DNA of 64,000 nt, from positions 62,001 to 126,000 of the forward strand of contig NZ_LAQT01000005.1 of NCBI RefSeq assembly GCF_001294205.1, given 5' to 3'. The stretch comes from Amantichitinum ursilacus. Lineage in GTDB: Bacteria > Pseudomonadota > Gammaproteobacteria > Burkholderiales > Chitinibacteraceae. Every line of letters starts with the position of its first letter. Within the stretch, counting starts at the first letter, position 1. A model generated the notes under the pieces. It was not told the origin of the DNA, made no database searches, and saw nothing but the letters and a program-made list of their open reading frames with translations. Shown in pieces: positions 1 to 8,673 of the stretch. The position numbers and the translations under genes are program-made.

Positions 1-392
1 AGCTTGGCATCGTTGGCGGTGGCGTACTTGCCCATGTTCTGCCGGGCGATCTCCATTTCCTTGCCGATCGGGTCTTCTTCCGGCGTGACCATGATCAGCG
101 CGGGGGCCGAGGCGGTACCGCCCGCCACCGGCGCTTCGGGTGGCAGCGTATCGGCCACGGTTTTGGCAAGGAACGACGGCGGCGCGTACGGCACGGCAAT
201 CTGCGCGCGCCAGCCATCGCCGAGGATATTCAGCCAGCCCGCCACGGCCAGCAGCATGTAGGCCATCACCACCCAGAACGAGCAGAAGGCCACCTTGTTG
301 CGTTTGAGACGCCGCCAGCCCATGGCCCACAAACCGCGTTGCGGTCGGGTTTCGGTGGCCGCGGGCGCAGCTTGATTGATCATTGTTGTCAT
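1..392 (-). CDS. Oligopeptide-type ABC transporter permease, OppC/YejE class (partial, N-terminus)
   Basis: Inner-membrane permease subunit of a peptide/nickel-family ABC importer; only the first ~130 residues lie in the window. Visible are a short basic cytoplasmic N-terminus (GWRRLKRNKVAFCSFWVV), one transmembrane helix at about residues 35-55, and the start of a long periplasmic segment rich in Ala/Pro, as in OppC_N-type permeases. The start is the ATG whose complement is at 390-392; a second in-frame ATG lies three codons on. It follows the OppB-like permease by 16 nt, so the order is binding protein, permease, permease, with an ATPase expected beyond the left edge. The long loop before the transport domain is more YejE-like than OppC-like, but the subfamily cannot be settled from this fragment. 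Confidence 0.8.
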   Translation of the reverse strand, partial: MTTMINQAAPAATETRPQRGLWAMGWRRLKRNKVAFCSFWVVMAYMLLAVAGWLNILGDGWRAQIAVPYAPPSFLAKTVADTLPPEAPVAGGTASAPALIMVTPEEDPIGKEMEIARQNMGKYATANDAK

Positions 393-408
393 GTGTGTGC
401 CCCGGCGC

Positions 409-1347
409 TTATTTGAGTTGCACGCGCGGATCGATCAGCTTGTAGATTAGATCGGCCAGCAGGTTAAAGACCATGGTCGCCAGTGCGACATAAACAGTGA
501 TCGCCTTGATGATGGGGAAATCACTGTTGTTCATGGCGCGCACCACTTCGTTGCCCATGCCCGGAATCTGGAAAAAGCTTTCCAGCACCAGCGCACCAAT
601 CAGCAAATACGGCAGCGACATCATCACGGTGGTCACCACCGGGATCAGCGCATTGCGCAGCACATGTTTGAGCATTACTTTCTGCTCGCTCAGACCCTTG
701 GCGCGCGCGGTGCGCACGTAGTCGTGGTTCATTTCTTCCACAAAGAACGAGCGATAAAAGCGGATATCCGGGCCCAGCGACACCATCAGGCCCATCAGCA
801 TCGGCAGCGGCACGTAGATCAGCAGGTTGGTCCAGAAGCCATGGCCCCAGCCGCCCACCGGAAACAAACCCCACTTGTAGGCCAGCAGATACTGCCCCGC
901 CACGATGTAGACCAGCGCGCTGATCGACATCGCCAGCGTGCAGCAGATGGTGACAATGCGGTCGGTAAGACCGCCGCGGAAGTACGCCACCAGCGCCGCC
1001 AGCGGCACCGCCAGCAGCAAATCAACCACCAGCAACGCGCCGCTGAGGGTTAGCGACGGGCCAACGCGGCTGGCCAGCACATCGCGCACCGGCTGCTGGC
1101 TGCCCCACGAGGTGCCAAAGTCGAGCGTGAACACCTGTTTGACGAAGATCATGAATTGCGTGGTCAGCGGCTGGTCCAGGCCCAGTTGGGCGCGCACGTT
1201 GGCCAGCGTGGCCGGGGTCATGTGTTTGCCGGCCAGCACCAGCGAAGGGTCGCCGCCAAACACCGAGAACAGGCAAAACACCAGCAGCATCACCCCGAAC
1301 AGCGTGGGGATCATCTGCAAAACGCGTCGAATAATGTACGAGAGCAT
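409..1347 (-). CDS. Oligopeptide-type ABC transporter permease, OppB/DppB/YejB class
   Basis: A 312-aa polytopic inner-membrane permease of the BPD_transp_1 family. The N-terminal start MLSYIIRRVLQMIPTLFGV is the signature of OppB/DppB permeases (first helix ~10-30). The ABC-contacting EAA-like loop lies around residues 210-235 (DYVRTARAKGLSEQKVMLKH), and the C-terminal DLIYKLIDPRVQLK is typical of the family. Length fits OppB (~306 aa) better than E. coli YejB (~364 aa). It sits 18 nt downstream of the binding-protein gene and 16 nt upstream of the second permease, so the three are surely cotranscribed. Substrate is probably a peptide; it cannot be defined from the sequence. Confidence 0.9.
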   Translation of the reverse strand: MLSYIIRRVLQMIPTLFGVMLLVFCLFSVFGGDPSLVLAGKHMTPATLANVRAQLGLDQPLTTQFMIFVKQVFTLDFGTSWGSQQPVRDVLASRVGPSLTLSGALLVVDLLLAVPLAALVAYFRGGLTDRIVTICCTLAMSISALVYIVAGQYLLAYKWGLFPVGGWGHGFWTNLLIYVPLPMLMGLMVSLGPDIRFYRSFFVEEMNHDYVRTARAKGLSEQKVMLKHVLRNALIPVVTTVMMSLPYLLIGALVLESFFQIPGMGNEVVRAMNNSDFPIIKAITVYVALATMVFNLLADLIYKLIDPRVQLK

Positions 1348-1365
1348 GATTAGGGTCCGTCCGCG

Positions 1366-3159
1366 TTATTTCTTCTGGATATCGGTAAAGCGCCACGAGG
1401 TCTGGAAGATGGGATGAACCTCATCGCCCAACACCCACGGCTGCATCATGCGATTGCGAAAACGCGTTTCGCCCGGGGCCCAGGCCGAGTCCTCCGACAC
1501 CACCTTGTTCATCGCGTCATACAGCTTGTCGCGCTCGGGGCCGGCGTGCAGTTGCTGCGACTGCTCGTACAGCTTGTCGTAGCGCGGCGAGCTGTAGCAG
1601 CTGACGTTTTCCGCGCCGATGTTCTTGCTCCACATCAGCATCTGGAAATTGTCGCCATCGGGGTAATCGGCGATCCAGGCCGCGCCGGTGATGCCATAGG
1701 TGCACGAACGCATCGCCTTCAGCAGATCGTTGAACGCCACGTGGCGGAACGACACGCGCAGCTTGAGCACATCAAACGCCTCTTGCCAGTACTCGTCCCA
1801 CTGGCGGCCAATCGCGCCTTCGTTGCTCAGAAAATCAATGGTGAACGGCTTGCCATCGGGCGTGGTGCGATAGCCATCGGCGCCAATCTTGTAGCCAAAC
1901 TGGTCCAGCAGCGCTTGCGCTTGCGGTCGGTTGTAGGGGAAGAACATGCGGAAGTGCGGGTTATGCCCCTGCACGCCCGGCGGCGTGATGTATTCGACGC
2001 GCACGGCGTTATTGCGGCGGATATCGCGCATGGCCGATTGCTCGTCAAACGACATGGCAATAGCGCGGCGCAGCGCAATTTGCGGCTTGCCCAGGCCACC
2101 CAGAATCGGGTCTTTGCCATTGAACGAGAAATACGTGATTTCGGGATCGAGCGCGCGGCTGAGCTTGAGGCCGATCTTGGCGTACTCGTCCTTGATTTTG
2201 GCGCGGCGCGGATTGTTGGGGTCGATGGTCAGCACGCCACGGATCAGCGGCTGCGGCACGCCATACAACTCATCCAGCTGCTGGCTCTTGAACTGCAGCC
2301 ACATCGGTTGCTCTTCGGTAAACACCGTCACTTCGATGCGGCCGATTTGCGGATAGGTCTTGCCGTTCATTTCCTTCGCCACGCGCTGGCCTTCGGCGTC
2401 GTCGGCGGCAGGTTGAAAATTGAACACTTCGTGGCGGAAGTTGGGGTTATAAATCAACACCGTTTTAACGCCCGGCTTCCAGTCTTGCAGCATGTAGGGG
2501 CCGGTGCCGACCGGGTGCGCCGGCGTATTGGACGCATAGCCTTCGATCACTTCGCGCGCTTGCGGCGACGTGTGCGGCATGGCCAGGATGTATTGCAGGC
2601 CCGGATAAGGCGTTTTGACTTTGAGCTGCAGCGTGTAGCGGTCGACGGCCTTGATGCCCTCCACCACCTTGTCGTAGTCGAACTTGCCGCCCGTTTTGCC
2701 TGCGGCATCGGCCAGTTCATCCACCCCGACAAAATGCCCCAGCACCAGATAGTTGGACGGCGAGGCCACAGCCGGGTCCGCCAGGCGTTTGAGGCCATAG
2801 GCGGCGTCGGCGGCGGTCAGCTCGCGCTTGACGCCTTTAAAGATGGGGTCCGGCGAAAAATAGATGCCGTGGCGCAAATGAAAGATGTACGTGGAGCCGT
2901 CGGCGCTCACCTCGGGCAGCGCGGTCACCACATTGGGAATCAGCTTGGCCGGGCGCGCCACGTAGTCGTACGTGAGCAACGGCTCGAAGATGTTCTCGCC
3001 CACGCCGTGCGAATACACGTCCGACACCTTGGCCGGGTCATAGCCGGTTTCGGGTGCGTTGAATGACGCGCGCAAGACCTTGTCCGGGTCTGGATCCGCA
3101 TGCGCCGTCAGTGCAGAGACGCCCAGCAACGCGGCCAATGCCGCCTTGTACATGTTCAT
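1366..3159 (-). CDS. Periplasmic oligopeptide-type substrate-binding protein (SBP family 5)
   Basis: A 597-aa extracytoplasmic solute-binding protein feeding the adjacent permeases. The start MNMYKAALAALLGVSALTAHA gives a good Sec signal peptide (cleavage near residue 20) and is preceded by a GAAGGAAGGGG ribosome site; an open frame extends 54 codons upstream but lacks a signal peptide. Family-5 features include the N-terminal 'NIFEPLLTYD' segment, 'AHPVGTGPYMLQDWKPG' at about residues 215-230, and a C-terminal aromatic-rich lobe. Length is close to YejA (~600 aa) and longer than OppA/DppA, suggesting a YejA-like peptide binder. First gene of the ABC operon; the 270-nt upstream gap carries the terminator of the exb operon. 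Confidence 0.9.
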   Translation of the reverse strand: MNMYKAALAALLGVSALTAHADPDPDKVLRASFNAPETGYDPAKVSDVYSHGVGENIFEPLLTYDYVARPAKLIPNVVTALPEVSADGSTYIFHLRHGIYFSPDPIFKGVKRELTAADAAYGLKRLADPAVASPSNYLVLGHFVGVDELADAAGKTGGKFDYDKVVEGIKAVDRYTLQLKVKTPYPGLQYILAMPHTSPQAREVIEGYASNTPAHPVGTGPYMLQDWKPGVKTVLIYNPNFRHEVFNFQPAADDAEGQRVAKEMNGKTYPQIGRIEVTVFTEEQPMWLQFKSQQLDELYGVPQPLIRGVLTIDPNNPRRAKIKDEYAKIGLKLSRALDPEITYFSFNGKDPILGGLGKPQIALRRAIAMSFDEQSAMRDIRRNNAVRVEYITPPGVQGHNPHFRMFFPYNRPQAQALLDQFGYKIGADGYRTTPDGKPFTIDFLSNEGAIGRQWDEYWQEAFDVLKLRVSFRHVAFNDLLKAMRSCTYGITGAAWIADYPDGDNFQMLMWSKNIGAENVSCYSSPRYDKLYEQSQQLHAGPERDKLYDAMNKVVSEDSAWAPGETRFRNRMMQPWVLGDEVHPIFQTSWRFTDIQKK

Positions 3160-3370
3160 ATTGCCCCTTCCTTCATACCGGGCCGCCGGGATCACCTGCG
3201 GCGCATACGCAAACTGTCTGGCAGGGCTGCAACGGTCGGGTCGGACCGCTGCGGCGCGGCCGGACAGCGCGCCAGACGCGCTTCTTGTGGCGCGGTTTTG
3301 CACAACACGCCGCGCTGGCATTTGCCTGTTTTTTAAGCAAAAACAGCGGCAAACCCCAACTGCGGCCTGA

Positions 3371-3402
3371 AAAAATGCCTGAGTGGGCGTTCCACTCAGG
3401 CA
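3371..3402 (-). terminator. Intrinsic terminator of the tonB-exbB-exbD operon
   Basis: On the minus strand an 11-bp perfect stem (arms 3376-3386 and 3392-3402, TGCCTGAGTGG paired with CCACTCAGGCA, 5-nt loop) is followed directly by five T (complement of 3371-3375). It lies 32 nt after the last exbD stop codon, exactly where a rho-independent terminator is expected. Confidence 0.85.
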
Positions 3403-3433
3403 CGGACTTGCTAGCGCGGCAGACGCGCGTTCA

Positions 3434-3856
3434 TCACTGGATGAACTGCTCGCCGCCCACGATGCCGATCTTCTTCACGCCAAGGCGTTGCGAAGCGGCC
3501 AGCACCATTGCAACCGGGTCATACGTCGCGTCTTTGTCAGGGCGGATATGAAACTCGGGCTGCGGGTTCATCGTGGCAATGCTTTTCAGACGTTGTTCCA
3601 GATCCGCCTGGCCGCCCACGATTTCGCCATTCCAGCGAATTTCGTTTTGCGGGTTGATGTCCAGCTCAACCACCACCGGCTTTTCGTTATTGGCCGAGTT
3701 GTTGTTGGTGGGCATATCCAGTTTGACGGCGTGCGTCTGGATAGGAATGGTGATGATCAGCATGATCAGCAAAACCAGCATCACGTCGATCAACGGCGTG
3801 GTGTTGATTTCCATCATCAGATCGTCATCACCCGATCCGCCTACATTCATGGCCAT
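3434..3856 (-). CDS. exbD: ExbD-family biopolymer transport protein (second copy)
   Basis: A 140-aa ExbD/TolR-family protein of the TonB energising complex. It has a short cytoplasmic N-terminus (residues 1-20), one transmembrane helix with the conserved proton-relay Asp in 'TTPLIDVMLVLLI', and a periplasmic C-terminal domain ending in 'VKKIGIVGGEQF'. The start chosen is ATGGCCATG, preceded by GGAG; an upstream in-frame start adds 14 residues without a ribosome site. It lies 45 nt after the first exbD and is the last gene before a strong terminator. Two ExbD proteins in one tonB cluster resembles the Xanthomonas tonB-exbB-exbD1-exbD2 layout, where the second copy serves a subset of receptors; that function here is inferred. 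Confidence 0.9.
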   Translation of the reverse strand: MAMNVGGSGDDDLMMEINTTPLIDVMLVLLIMLIITIPIQTHAVKLDMPTNNNSANNEKPVVVELDINPQNEIRWNGEIVGGQADLEQRLKSIATMNPQPEFHIRPDKDATYDPVAMVLAASQRLGVKKIGIVGGEQFIQ

Positions 3857-3901
3857 GGTGTGTTCTCCATTGGGCGGCGCAGACAAGCTGCGCCGCAACG
3901 A

Positions 3902-4333
3902 TCAATTGTTGGCAGGTGGTTCGGTAATGAAGGCAATCTTGACGATGCCCGCGCGTTGCACGGCCAGCACGATGCGGCCCAGCGGACCATAACGTGCGGC
4001 AGCGTCGCCACGGATATGCACTTCGGGCTGCGGGTCTTTCTTGGCCGCAGCATCAAGGCGCTTCGCCAGCTCTTCATCGGAAACCGGGGTGACGTTCCAG
4101 TACGTGACGCCCTTTTTATCCACAGCCAGCACCACGTTCTCAGGTTTGGTCTGAGTGGGGATGTTGGACTGCTTGGGCAACTTCACATCAATGGATTGGG
4201 TAACCACCGGAATTGTGATCAGAAAGATGATCAGCAACACCAGCATCACGTCGACCAGCGGCGTGGTGTTGATGGCCGACATCACCTGATCGTCGTCCGC
4301 GCCTCCGCGGCTGAGTCTCTGGTAACGGGCCAT
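3902..4333 (-). CDS. exbD: ExbD-family biopolymer transport protein (first copy)
   Basis: A 143-aa inner-membrane protein of the ExbB-ExbD-TonB proton-driven complex. The single helix carries the motif 'NTTPLVDVMLVLLIIFLIT' with the conserved membrane Asp; the remainder is the periplasmic peptidoglycan/TonB-interacting domain. It differs considerably from the downstream ExbD outside the helix, so the pair is not a recent duplication. It starts 6 nt after exbB and is in one operon with tonB, exbB and the second exbD. Confidence 0.92.
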   Translation of the reverse strand: MARYQRLSRGGADDDQVMSAINTTPLVDVMLVLLIIFLITIPVVTQSIDVKLPKQSNIPTQTKPENVVLAVDKKGVTYWNVTPVSDEELAKRLDAAAKKDPQPEVHIRGDAAARYGPLGRIVLAVQRAGIVKIAFITEPPANN

Positions 4334-4339
4334 GTCCGC

Positions 4340-5077
4340 TTACCGTACCGGGTTGTTCAGCAGGCTGGCGTGCAGACGGCCAGCAACCACGCGAACCTGA
4401 TCCAGCACCAGCTTGTTACGACGCACCAGCCAGTTGTAACCCAGCACCGCAGGCACGGCCACAGCCAGACCGATGGCGGTCATGATCAGCGACTCACCCA
4501 CCGGGCCTGCCACTTTGTCGATCGACGCCTGACCGGCAATACCGATAGCCGTCAGCGCGTGGTAGATACCCCACACGGTACCGAACAGACCCACGAACGG
4601 GGCGGTGGAACCGACAGTAGCGATCACCGACAGGCCGCCTTGCATGTGGTGGCTGGCGCTATCGAGCGCATCGCCAATCGCCATGCCAACCCAGGTGTTC
4701 AGATCAACGCGGGCGCTCAGTTCGCCTTTGTGTTCACGCGCAGCTTCCACGCCGGACTTGGCGATGTGGCTGTACATGCCTTCGTCGTCTTCGTTGGCGG
4801 CGTGTTGTTGCAGTTCGAGGCCTTGCAGGGCCAGCAGTTCGTGGCCTTGCTTGATCAGACGGCGTTGTTCCAGCAGCTTGACGATGCCGACATACCAGGT
4901 GGCAGCCGACATGATCAGCAGAATGCACAGGGTGGAACGGGCGACGATGTCGCCGTTGGCCCACAGCGCATCAATGCCGTAGGGGTTGGACGTGTCTGCA
5001 AATGCGGCAGGCATTGCGACCAGACCAGCGACAGTTGCAACAGCGCGGGACACTTTGGAGCTAATACGGAAAGTCAT
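4340..5077 (-). CDS. exbB: ExbB/TolQ/MotA-family proton channel protein
   Basis: A 245-aa polytopic inner-membrane protein of the TonB energy-transduction complex. The N-terminus MTFRISSKVSRAVATVAGLVA ending in 'FADTS' looks like a cleavable signal or extra helix, as seen in longer ExbB variants. It is followed by a helix at ~45-65 and two C-terminal helices in the conserved MotA_ExbB domain ('IATVGSTAPFVGLFGTVWGI' around residue 155 and 'GLAVAVPAVLGYNWLVRRN' near 215). A GAGG ribosome site precedes the ATG. It follows tonB by 56 nt and precedes two exbD genes. Confidence 0.92.
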   Translation of the reverse strand: MTFRISSKVSRAVATVAGLVAMPAAFADTSNPYGIDALWANGDIVARSTLCILLIMSAATWYVGIVKLLEQRRLIKQGHELLALQGLELQQHAANEDDEGMYSHIAKSGVEAAREHKGELSARVDLNTWVGMAIGDALDSASHHMQGGLSVIATVGSTAPFVGLFGTVWGIYHALTAIGIAGQASIDKVAGPVGESLIMTAIGLAVAVPAVLGYNWLVRRNKLVLDQVRVVAGRLHASLLNNPVR

Positions 5078-5133
5078 TGGATAACCTCGTTAACTTGATT
5101 CCTTGTGGGAATCGGGCGGAATCAAATAATCAA

Positions 5134-5796
5134 TTATTCAGTGTGAAAGCCGATTTCACGCTTCAACAGCTTGTTCGGGGTGCATGCGTAATCCGAGAAC
5201 GACGCAATGACTGCAGCCTTGAACAACCTCTGATACGACGGCGGGATGCCTTTGTAGGAAATATCCTGCAATTCGGCTTTGCCATCGGCACCGGTCTTGA
5301 ACACCACGGTCACCACGCCACCAATTTCGTCGGTTTGCGCCTTGGACGGATATTCCGGCGCAGGCATGGCCGAGCAGTTACCAGCAGCCGACACGGGGCC
5401 AGCGGGTGCAGGCGGTGCGGGCGGCGCAGGCGGTGCTGCAGGTTCCGGCGGAGGTGGAGGCGCCTGACTGGTCACTACAGGCGCATTGTCTGCCTGCGGG
5501 TGCGGGTTCTGGATCGGCGGGACGTAGGCCGGCGGCGGCGGTTTAACCGGCTGCGGCTTCGGCACCTGCTTTTCGACAACCTTTTCAATCTTGGGAGGCG
5601 GCGGCGGTGGAGGCGGTGGGGGCGGCTCACTGATGATCGAGACTTCCACCTTTTGCTGAACAGCTTTAACCACGTTCTGCGCAAGTCCGGAGACCAACGC
5701 ATAGATCAACAGGACGTGAAATATGATCACGCCTACCAACCCAGTGGCCCTTCTGGATTTGGCGTTGTACCCAAATCCTTTCATCGTACTAGCCAT
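5134..5796 (-). CDS. tonB: TonB energy transducer
   Basis: A ~220-aa TonB protein. The order is a short cytoplasmic N-terminus, a transmembrane anchor ('GLVGVIIFHVLLIYALVSGL', with the His conserved in TonB anchors), a periplasmic Pro-rich spacer with an uninterrupted run of 11 prolines and later PAPPAP-type repeats (~55-130), and a C-terminal TonB domain beginning 'CSAMPAPEYPSKAQ' and containing 'GGVVTVVFKTGADGKAELQDI'. The start is ambiguous: ATG at 5796 is chosen; a TTG at 5841 or an ATG at 5784 are alternatives. First gene of the tonB-exbB-exbD-exbD operon. Its neighbour is a large TonB-dependent receptor, its probable client. Confidence 0.9.
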   Translation of the reverse strand: MASTMKGFGYNAKSRRATGLVGVIIFHVLLIYALVSGLAQNVVKAVQQKVEVSIISEPPPPPPPPPPPKIEKVVEKQVPKPQPVKPPPPAYVPPIQNPHPQADNAPVVTSQAPPPPPEPAAPPAPPAPPAPAGPVSAAGNCSAMPAPEYPSKAQTDEIGGVVTVVFKTGADGKAELQDISYKGIPPSYQRLFKAAVIASFSDYACTPNKLLKREIGFHTE

Positions 5797-5974
5797 GATA
5801 AGGCCCAACCTGTGTAGTTCACTGAAAAATACCCTCGACAAAACAGAGGCCTGTCAGAGCGAAGGCCTATCAAACAAGCAATTTGCATGCCTTGTCACTA
5901 AGGGATTTCCAGCAGTCCGATTAATACTTCGACACACTTTCCGTCTGGGTAAGCAATCGGAAATTCCAGAAAGC

Positions 5975-6006
5975 ACGCCCGGCACCTGTAAAAGCGGGCC
6001 GGGCGT
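5975..6006 (-). terminator. Probable terminator of the TonB-dependent receptor gene
   Basis: Arms ACGCCCGGC (5975-5983) and GCCGGGCGT (5998-6006) can form a 9-bp GC-rich stem 18 nt after the receptor stop codon on the minus strand. The following tract (GCTTTC) is only weakly T-rich, so termination efficiency is uncertain. Confidence 0.5.
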
Positions 6007-6024
6007 ATCAGCTAACTTACGTAA

Positions 6025-8673
6025 TTACATCTTGTAAGAAGCCTGGATGAAGTAGGCACGACCGATGGAGTCGGTGTAACGCGGATCGTAGCCAACCTGG
6101 AACATGTAATCCTGGTTGGAGTACGGCGGTTCCTTGTCAAACACGTTCTTCACGCCAGCGGTGATGGTCAGGTTCTTTTGCCACACGTAGGTGACCGAAG
6201 TGTTCCACAGCGTGTAGGAGGCAACGTCATTGCCTTCATATTCGTCGTGGTAACCCGATTCGAACGTAGAGCCAATGATCGCGCTCCACGGACCCATCGA
6301 CCAGTTCAGCGCCAGGTTGTGCTTCCAGCGGAAGATCGGGGCGTTGTTGTAGTCGGAGAACTTGCCGACGCCACCAAAGTACTCGCCACCCTTCTCAAGC
6401 TGATAGTCAAACTTGGTGATGTACGAACCATCGAACGTCAGGCCAAAGTTACCCAGCGGGCCTTTCGGGAAGGTGTACTGCGCGTTCACGTCAACGCCGG
6501 ACATCTCGGTGTTACCCAGGTTCTGGGTGTTATCGACGACGTACAGCAGATGGTTGTCGGAAGCGTCACGCACGTAACGGTCTGCGTACTTGACCGGATC
6601 AGCAAAGATGGCCGATTCAGACAACACGCCGATGGTGTTACGGATGTGGGTCCAGTAGAAGTCAACGCTAGCCGTCAGCGATTTGGTCGGTTCAACCACA
6701 AAGCCGAAGGTGATCGAGTTGGACTTTTCCGGTTCCAGGTTGGTGCTGCCACCGATTTGCTTGTGCATCTGGTTCGCGCAATCGCGAGCCTTGTTGCCGC
6801 CAGCGCCCAGATTGACGTTACCGCCCGGGCATAGCAACGGGTCGTCGTACGGCGCAGCGGTGAAGGTCGACTGGTCAGGCTGGTAAATGTCATACAGCGA
6901 CGGCGCACGGAAACCAGTGCTGGCCGAACCGCGGAACATCAGTTCCTTAACCGGGCGATAGGTCAGCGCGATTTTCGGGTTGATGGTGTTGCCGAAGTCG
7001 CTGAAATGGTCATCACGTACAGCGATGGTGGCATCCAGGTTCTTCACGATCGGGATGTTCATTTCGAACGAGATCGCCTGAGCATTACGGCTGCCCGAGG
7101 TATCTTCCGAATCTTCCAGGCCCGAGCTCAGCGCTTTCTTGGCCAGATCAGTGTAGTCAGAGCTCAACGACTCGTGACGCGCTTCCACACCGATGCTGAT
7201 CGGAACGGTGCCAGCAGGCAGCTGGAACAGATCGCGACCCACATGGAAGTCGGCCATCGTGGTCTTGTACTTGTCGTCCTCAACCAGACCGCCCAACGAC
7301 ACCGTATCCCAACCGGTGGTGTCGGTGCTGAACGGGTTGATGGTGCCCGTGGTCAGCGCGGTGCGCAGCAGATCCGGATCGAGGTAACCGCCAGCCAGAT
7401 AGTGCTTCACTTCGTTTTGCGAGTAAGCCAGGCCACCGCGGTAATCCCAGGCGCCGATGGTGCCTTCAGCCGAAGCAACGATACGTTGCGTGGTCGAAAC
7501 ATCCTTGTCGATACGCGGGCCGAGCGGGATCGAACGACCGTAGAGAGTAATCGGCTTGCCGTTTACTTGAACGTTGGTCGTGGTTTCTTCGCCCGTATCC
7601 GGATCAGTGCTGGTGACTTCGCGGAAAGCCGGCAGGTCGGTCGGATAGTACTTGTCACCCGGGTTCAGGGTGTACGGCACATCAGCGGCCAGCGGAGTCG
7701 GTGCAATCTTGGTCATGGTACGGGTTTGCGTACCCACGTATTGCAGCGCAACCTGGTTGTTTTCGTTGATTGCGTAGGTCGCTTTGCCGAAACCGGTGAT
7801 CTGGCTGGTTTGCGGCTGGATACCATAGAACAGCGGGGTTTGCGCGCGGCAAACTTCTTTCGACGCCGAGTAGATCGAGTACGGCGGAGCGCAGTTCGGC
7901 GCGGTCGGGTTCGAAACCGTGCCAGAGTTGTCCGCGTAGTTGAACGGCCAGGTGTAGTTGGATACACCGTTCGGGCTCAGGCGGCTGATGGCGAAATCAC
8001 GGTCTTGCGTCTTGATTTCGTTGTCTTTGGAAGCGCTGAACGAACCGTAGACGTTCCAGCCTTGCTCGGCCAGATTGCCGTAACCACCGGTCACGCTGAC
8101 TTCTTTGTGGATGCCACCCTTGTGCTGGGGATCCGAGAAGTTGGCTTCGATGGTGGCGCCTTGCAGCGACTTCTTGGTAATGAAGTTGATCACGCCGCCA
8201 ATGGCATCGGTACCGTAAATGGCCGAAGCGCCGTCACGCAGCACTTCGATACGGGCGATGGTGGCCAGCGGGATCGCGTTCAGATCGACCGCAGTGCCGT
8301 CGATAGCCTGGTTGGCCAGACGACGACCGTCCAGCAGAACCAGTGTGTACTGTTGGCCCAGACCGCGCAGATCGGCGAACGATGCGCCGCCGGTGTCTTG
8401 ACCTACGGATTGGTTGGAAGTGATTGCCGAGCTGTTGGTCGACAGGGTTTGCATCGCCTGTTCAACGCTGGTGATACCCTGGCGGGTCAGCTCTTCGGTA
8501 TTGATTACGGTAACGGGCTGCGCGCCTTGCTGGCTGATACGACGCAGGTTGGAACCAGTTACTTCAACGCGTTCTACAGATGCCGCGTCATCGTCCGCTG
8601 CATAAACGGCAGACGCATAAGTCGCACCAATCATGGCCATTGCCACAACCAGTTTCTTTCTTGAGTGAGTCAT
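6025..8673 (-). CDS. TonB-dependent outer-membrane receptor
   Basis: An 882-aa outer-membrane active transporter. The start is the ATG with a GGGGGC ribosome site 5 nt upstream (a GTG lies one codon earlier). A signal peptide (residues 1-26, ending 'ASAVYAA') is followed by 'ERVEVTGSNLRR' and a plug domain (~40-165) including 'LVLLDGRRL' and 'IEVLRDGASAIYGTDAIGG', then a ~700-aa beta-barrel ending in an aromatic strand ('AYFIQASYKM'). The plug start (SNLRR.. QPVTVI) is typical of the oar/carbohydrate-type receptors common in biopolymer degraders rather than siderophore receptors, but the ligand is not identifiable. It is adjacent to tonB-exbBD and has a long AT-rich upstream region. Confidence 0.92.
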   Translation of the reverse strand: MTHSRKKLVVAMAMIGATYASAVYAADDDAASVERVEVTGSNLRRISQQGAQPVTVINTEELTRQGITSVEQAMQTLSTNSSAITSNQSVGQDTGGASFADLRGLGQQYTLVLLDGRRLANQAIDGTAVDLNAIPLATIARIEVLRDGASAIYGTDAIGGVINFITKKSLQGATIEANFSDPQHKGGIHKEVSVTGGYGNLAEQGWNVYGSFSASKDNEIKTQDRDFAISRLSPNGVSNYTWPFNYADNSGTVSNPTAPNCAPPYSIYSASKEVCRAQTPLFYGIQPQTSQITGFGKATYAINENNQVALQYVGTQTRTMTKIAPTPLAADVPYTLNPGDKYYPTDLPAFREVTSTDPDTGEETTTNVQVNGKPITLYGRSIPLGPRIDKDVSTTQRIVASAEGTIGAWDYRGGLAYSQNEVKHYLAGGYLDPDLLRTALTTGTINPFSTDTTGWDTVSLGGLVEDDKYKTTMADFHVGRDLFQLPAGTVPISIGVEARHESLSSDYTDLAKKALSSGLEDSEDTSGSRNAQAISFEMNIPIVKNLDATIAVRDDHFSDFGNTINPKIALTYRPVKELMFRGSASTGFRAPSLYDIYQPDQSTFTAAPYDDPLLCPGGNVNLGAGGNKARDCANQMHKQIGGSTNLEPEKSNSITFGFVVEPTKSLTASVDFYWTHIRNTIGVLSESAIFADPVKYADRYVRDASDNHLLYVVDNTQNLGNTEMSGVDVNAQYTFPKGPLGNFGLTFDGSYITKFDYQLEKGGEYFGGVGKFSDYNNAPIFRWKHNLALNWSMGPWSAIIGSTFESGYHDEYEGNDVASYTLWNTSVTYVWQKNLTITAGVKNVFDKEPPYSNQDYMFQVGYDPRYTDSIGRAYFIQASYKM

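Noticed and set aside
1414-3066. Long + strand frame opposite the peptide-binding protein gene
   Set aside because: Composition (His/Arg/Ala-rich) is that of a reverse-strand shadow; the minus strand protein has clear family motifs and a signal peptide.
7006-8664. Long open frame on the + strand opposite the TonB receptor
   Set aside because: Its translation is Arg/Val-rich without family similarity and lies fully antisense to a convincing receptor gene; a GC-rich codon-position artefact.
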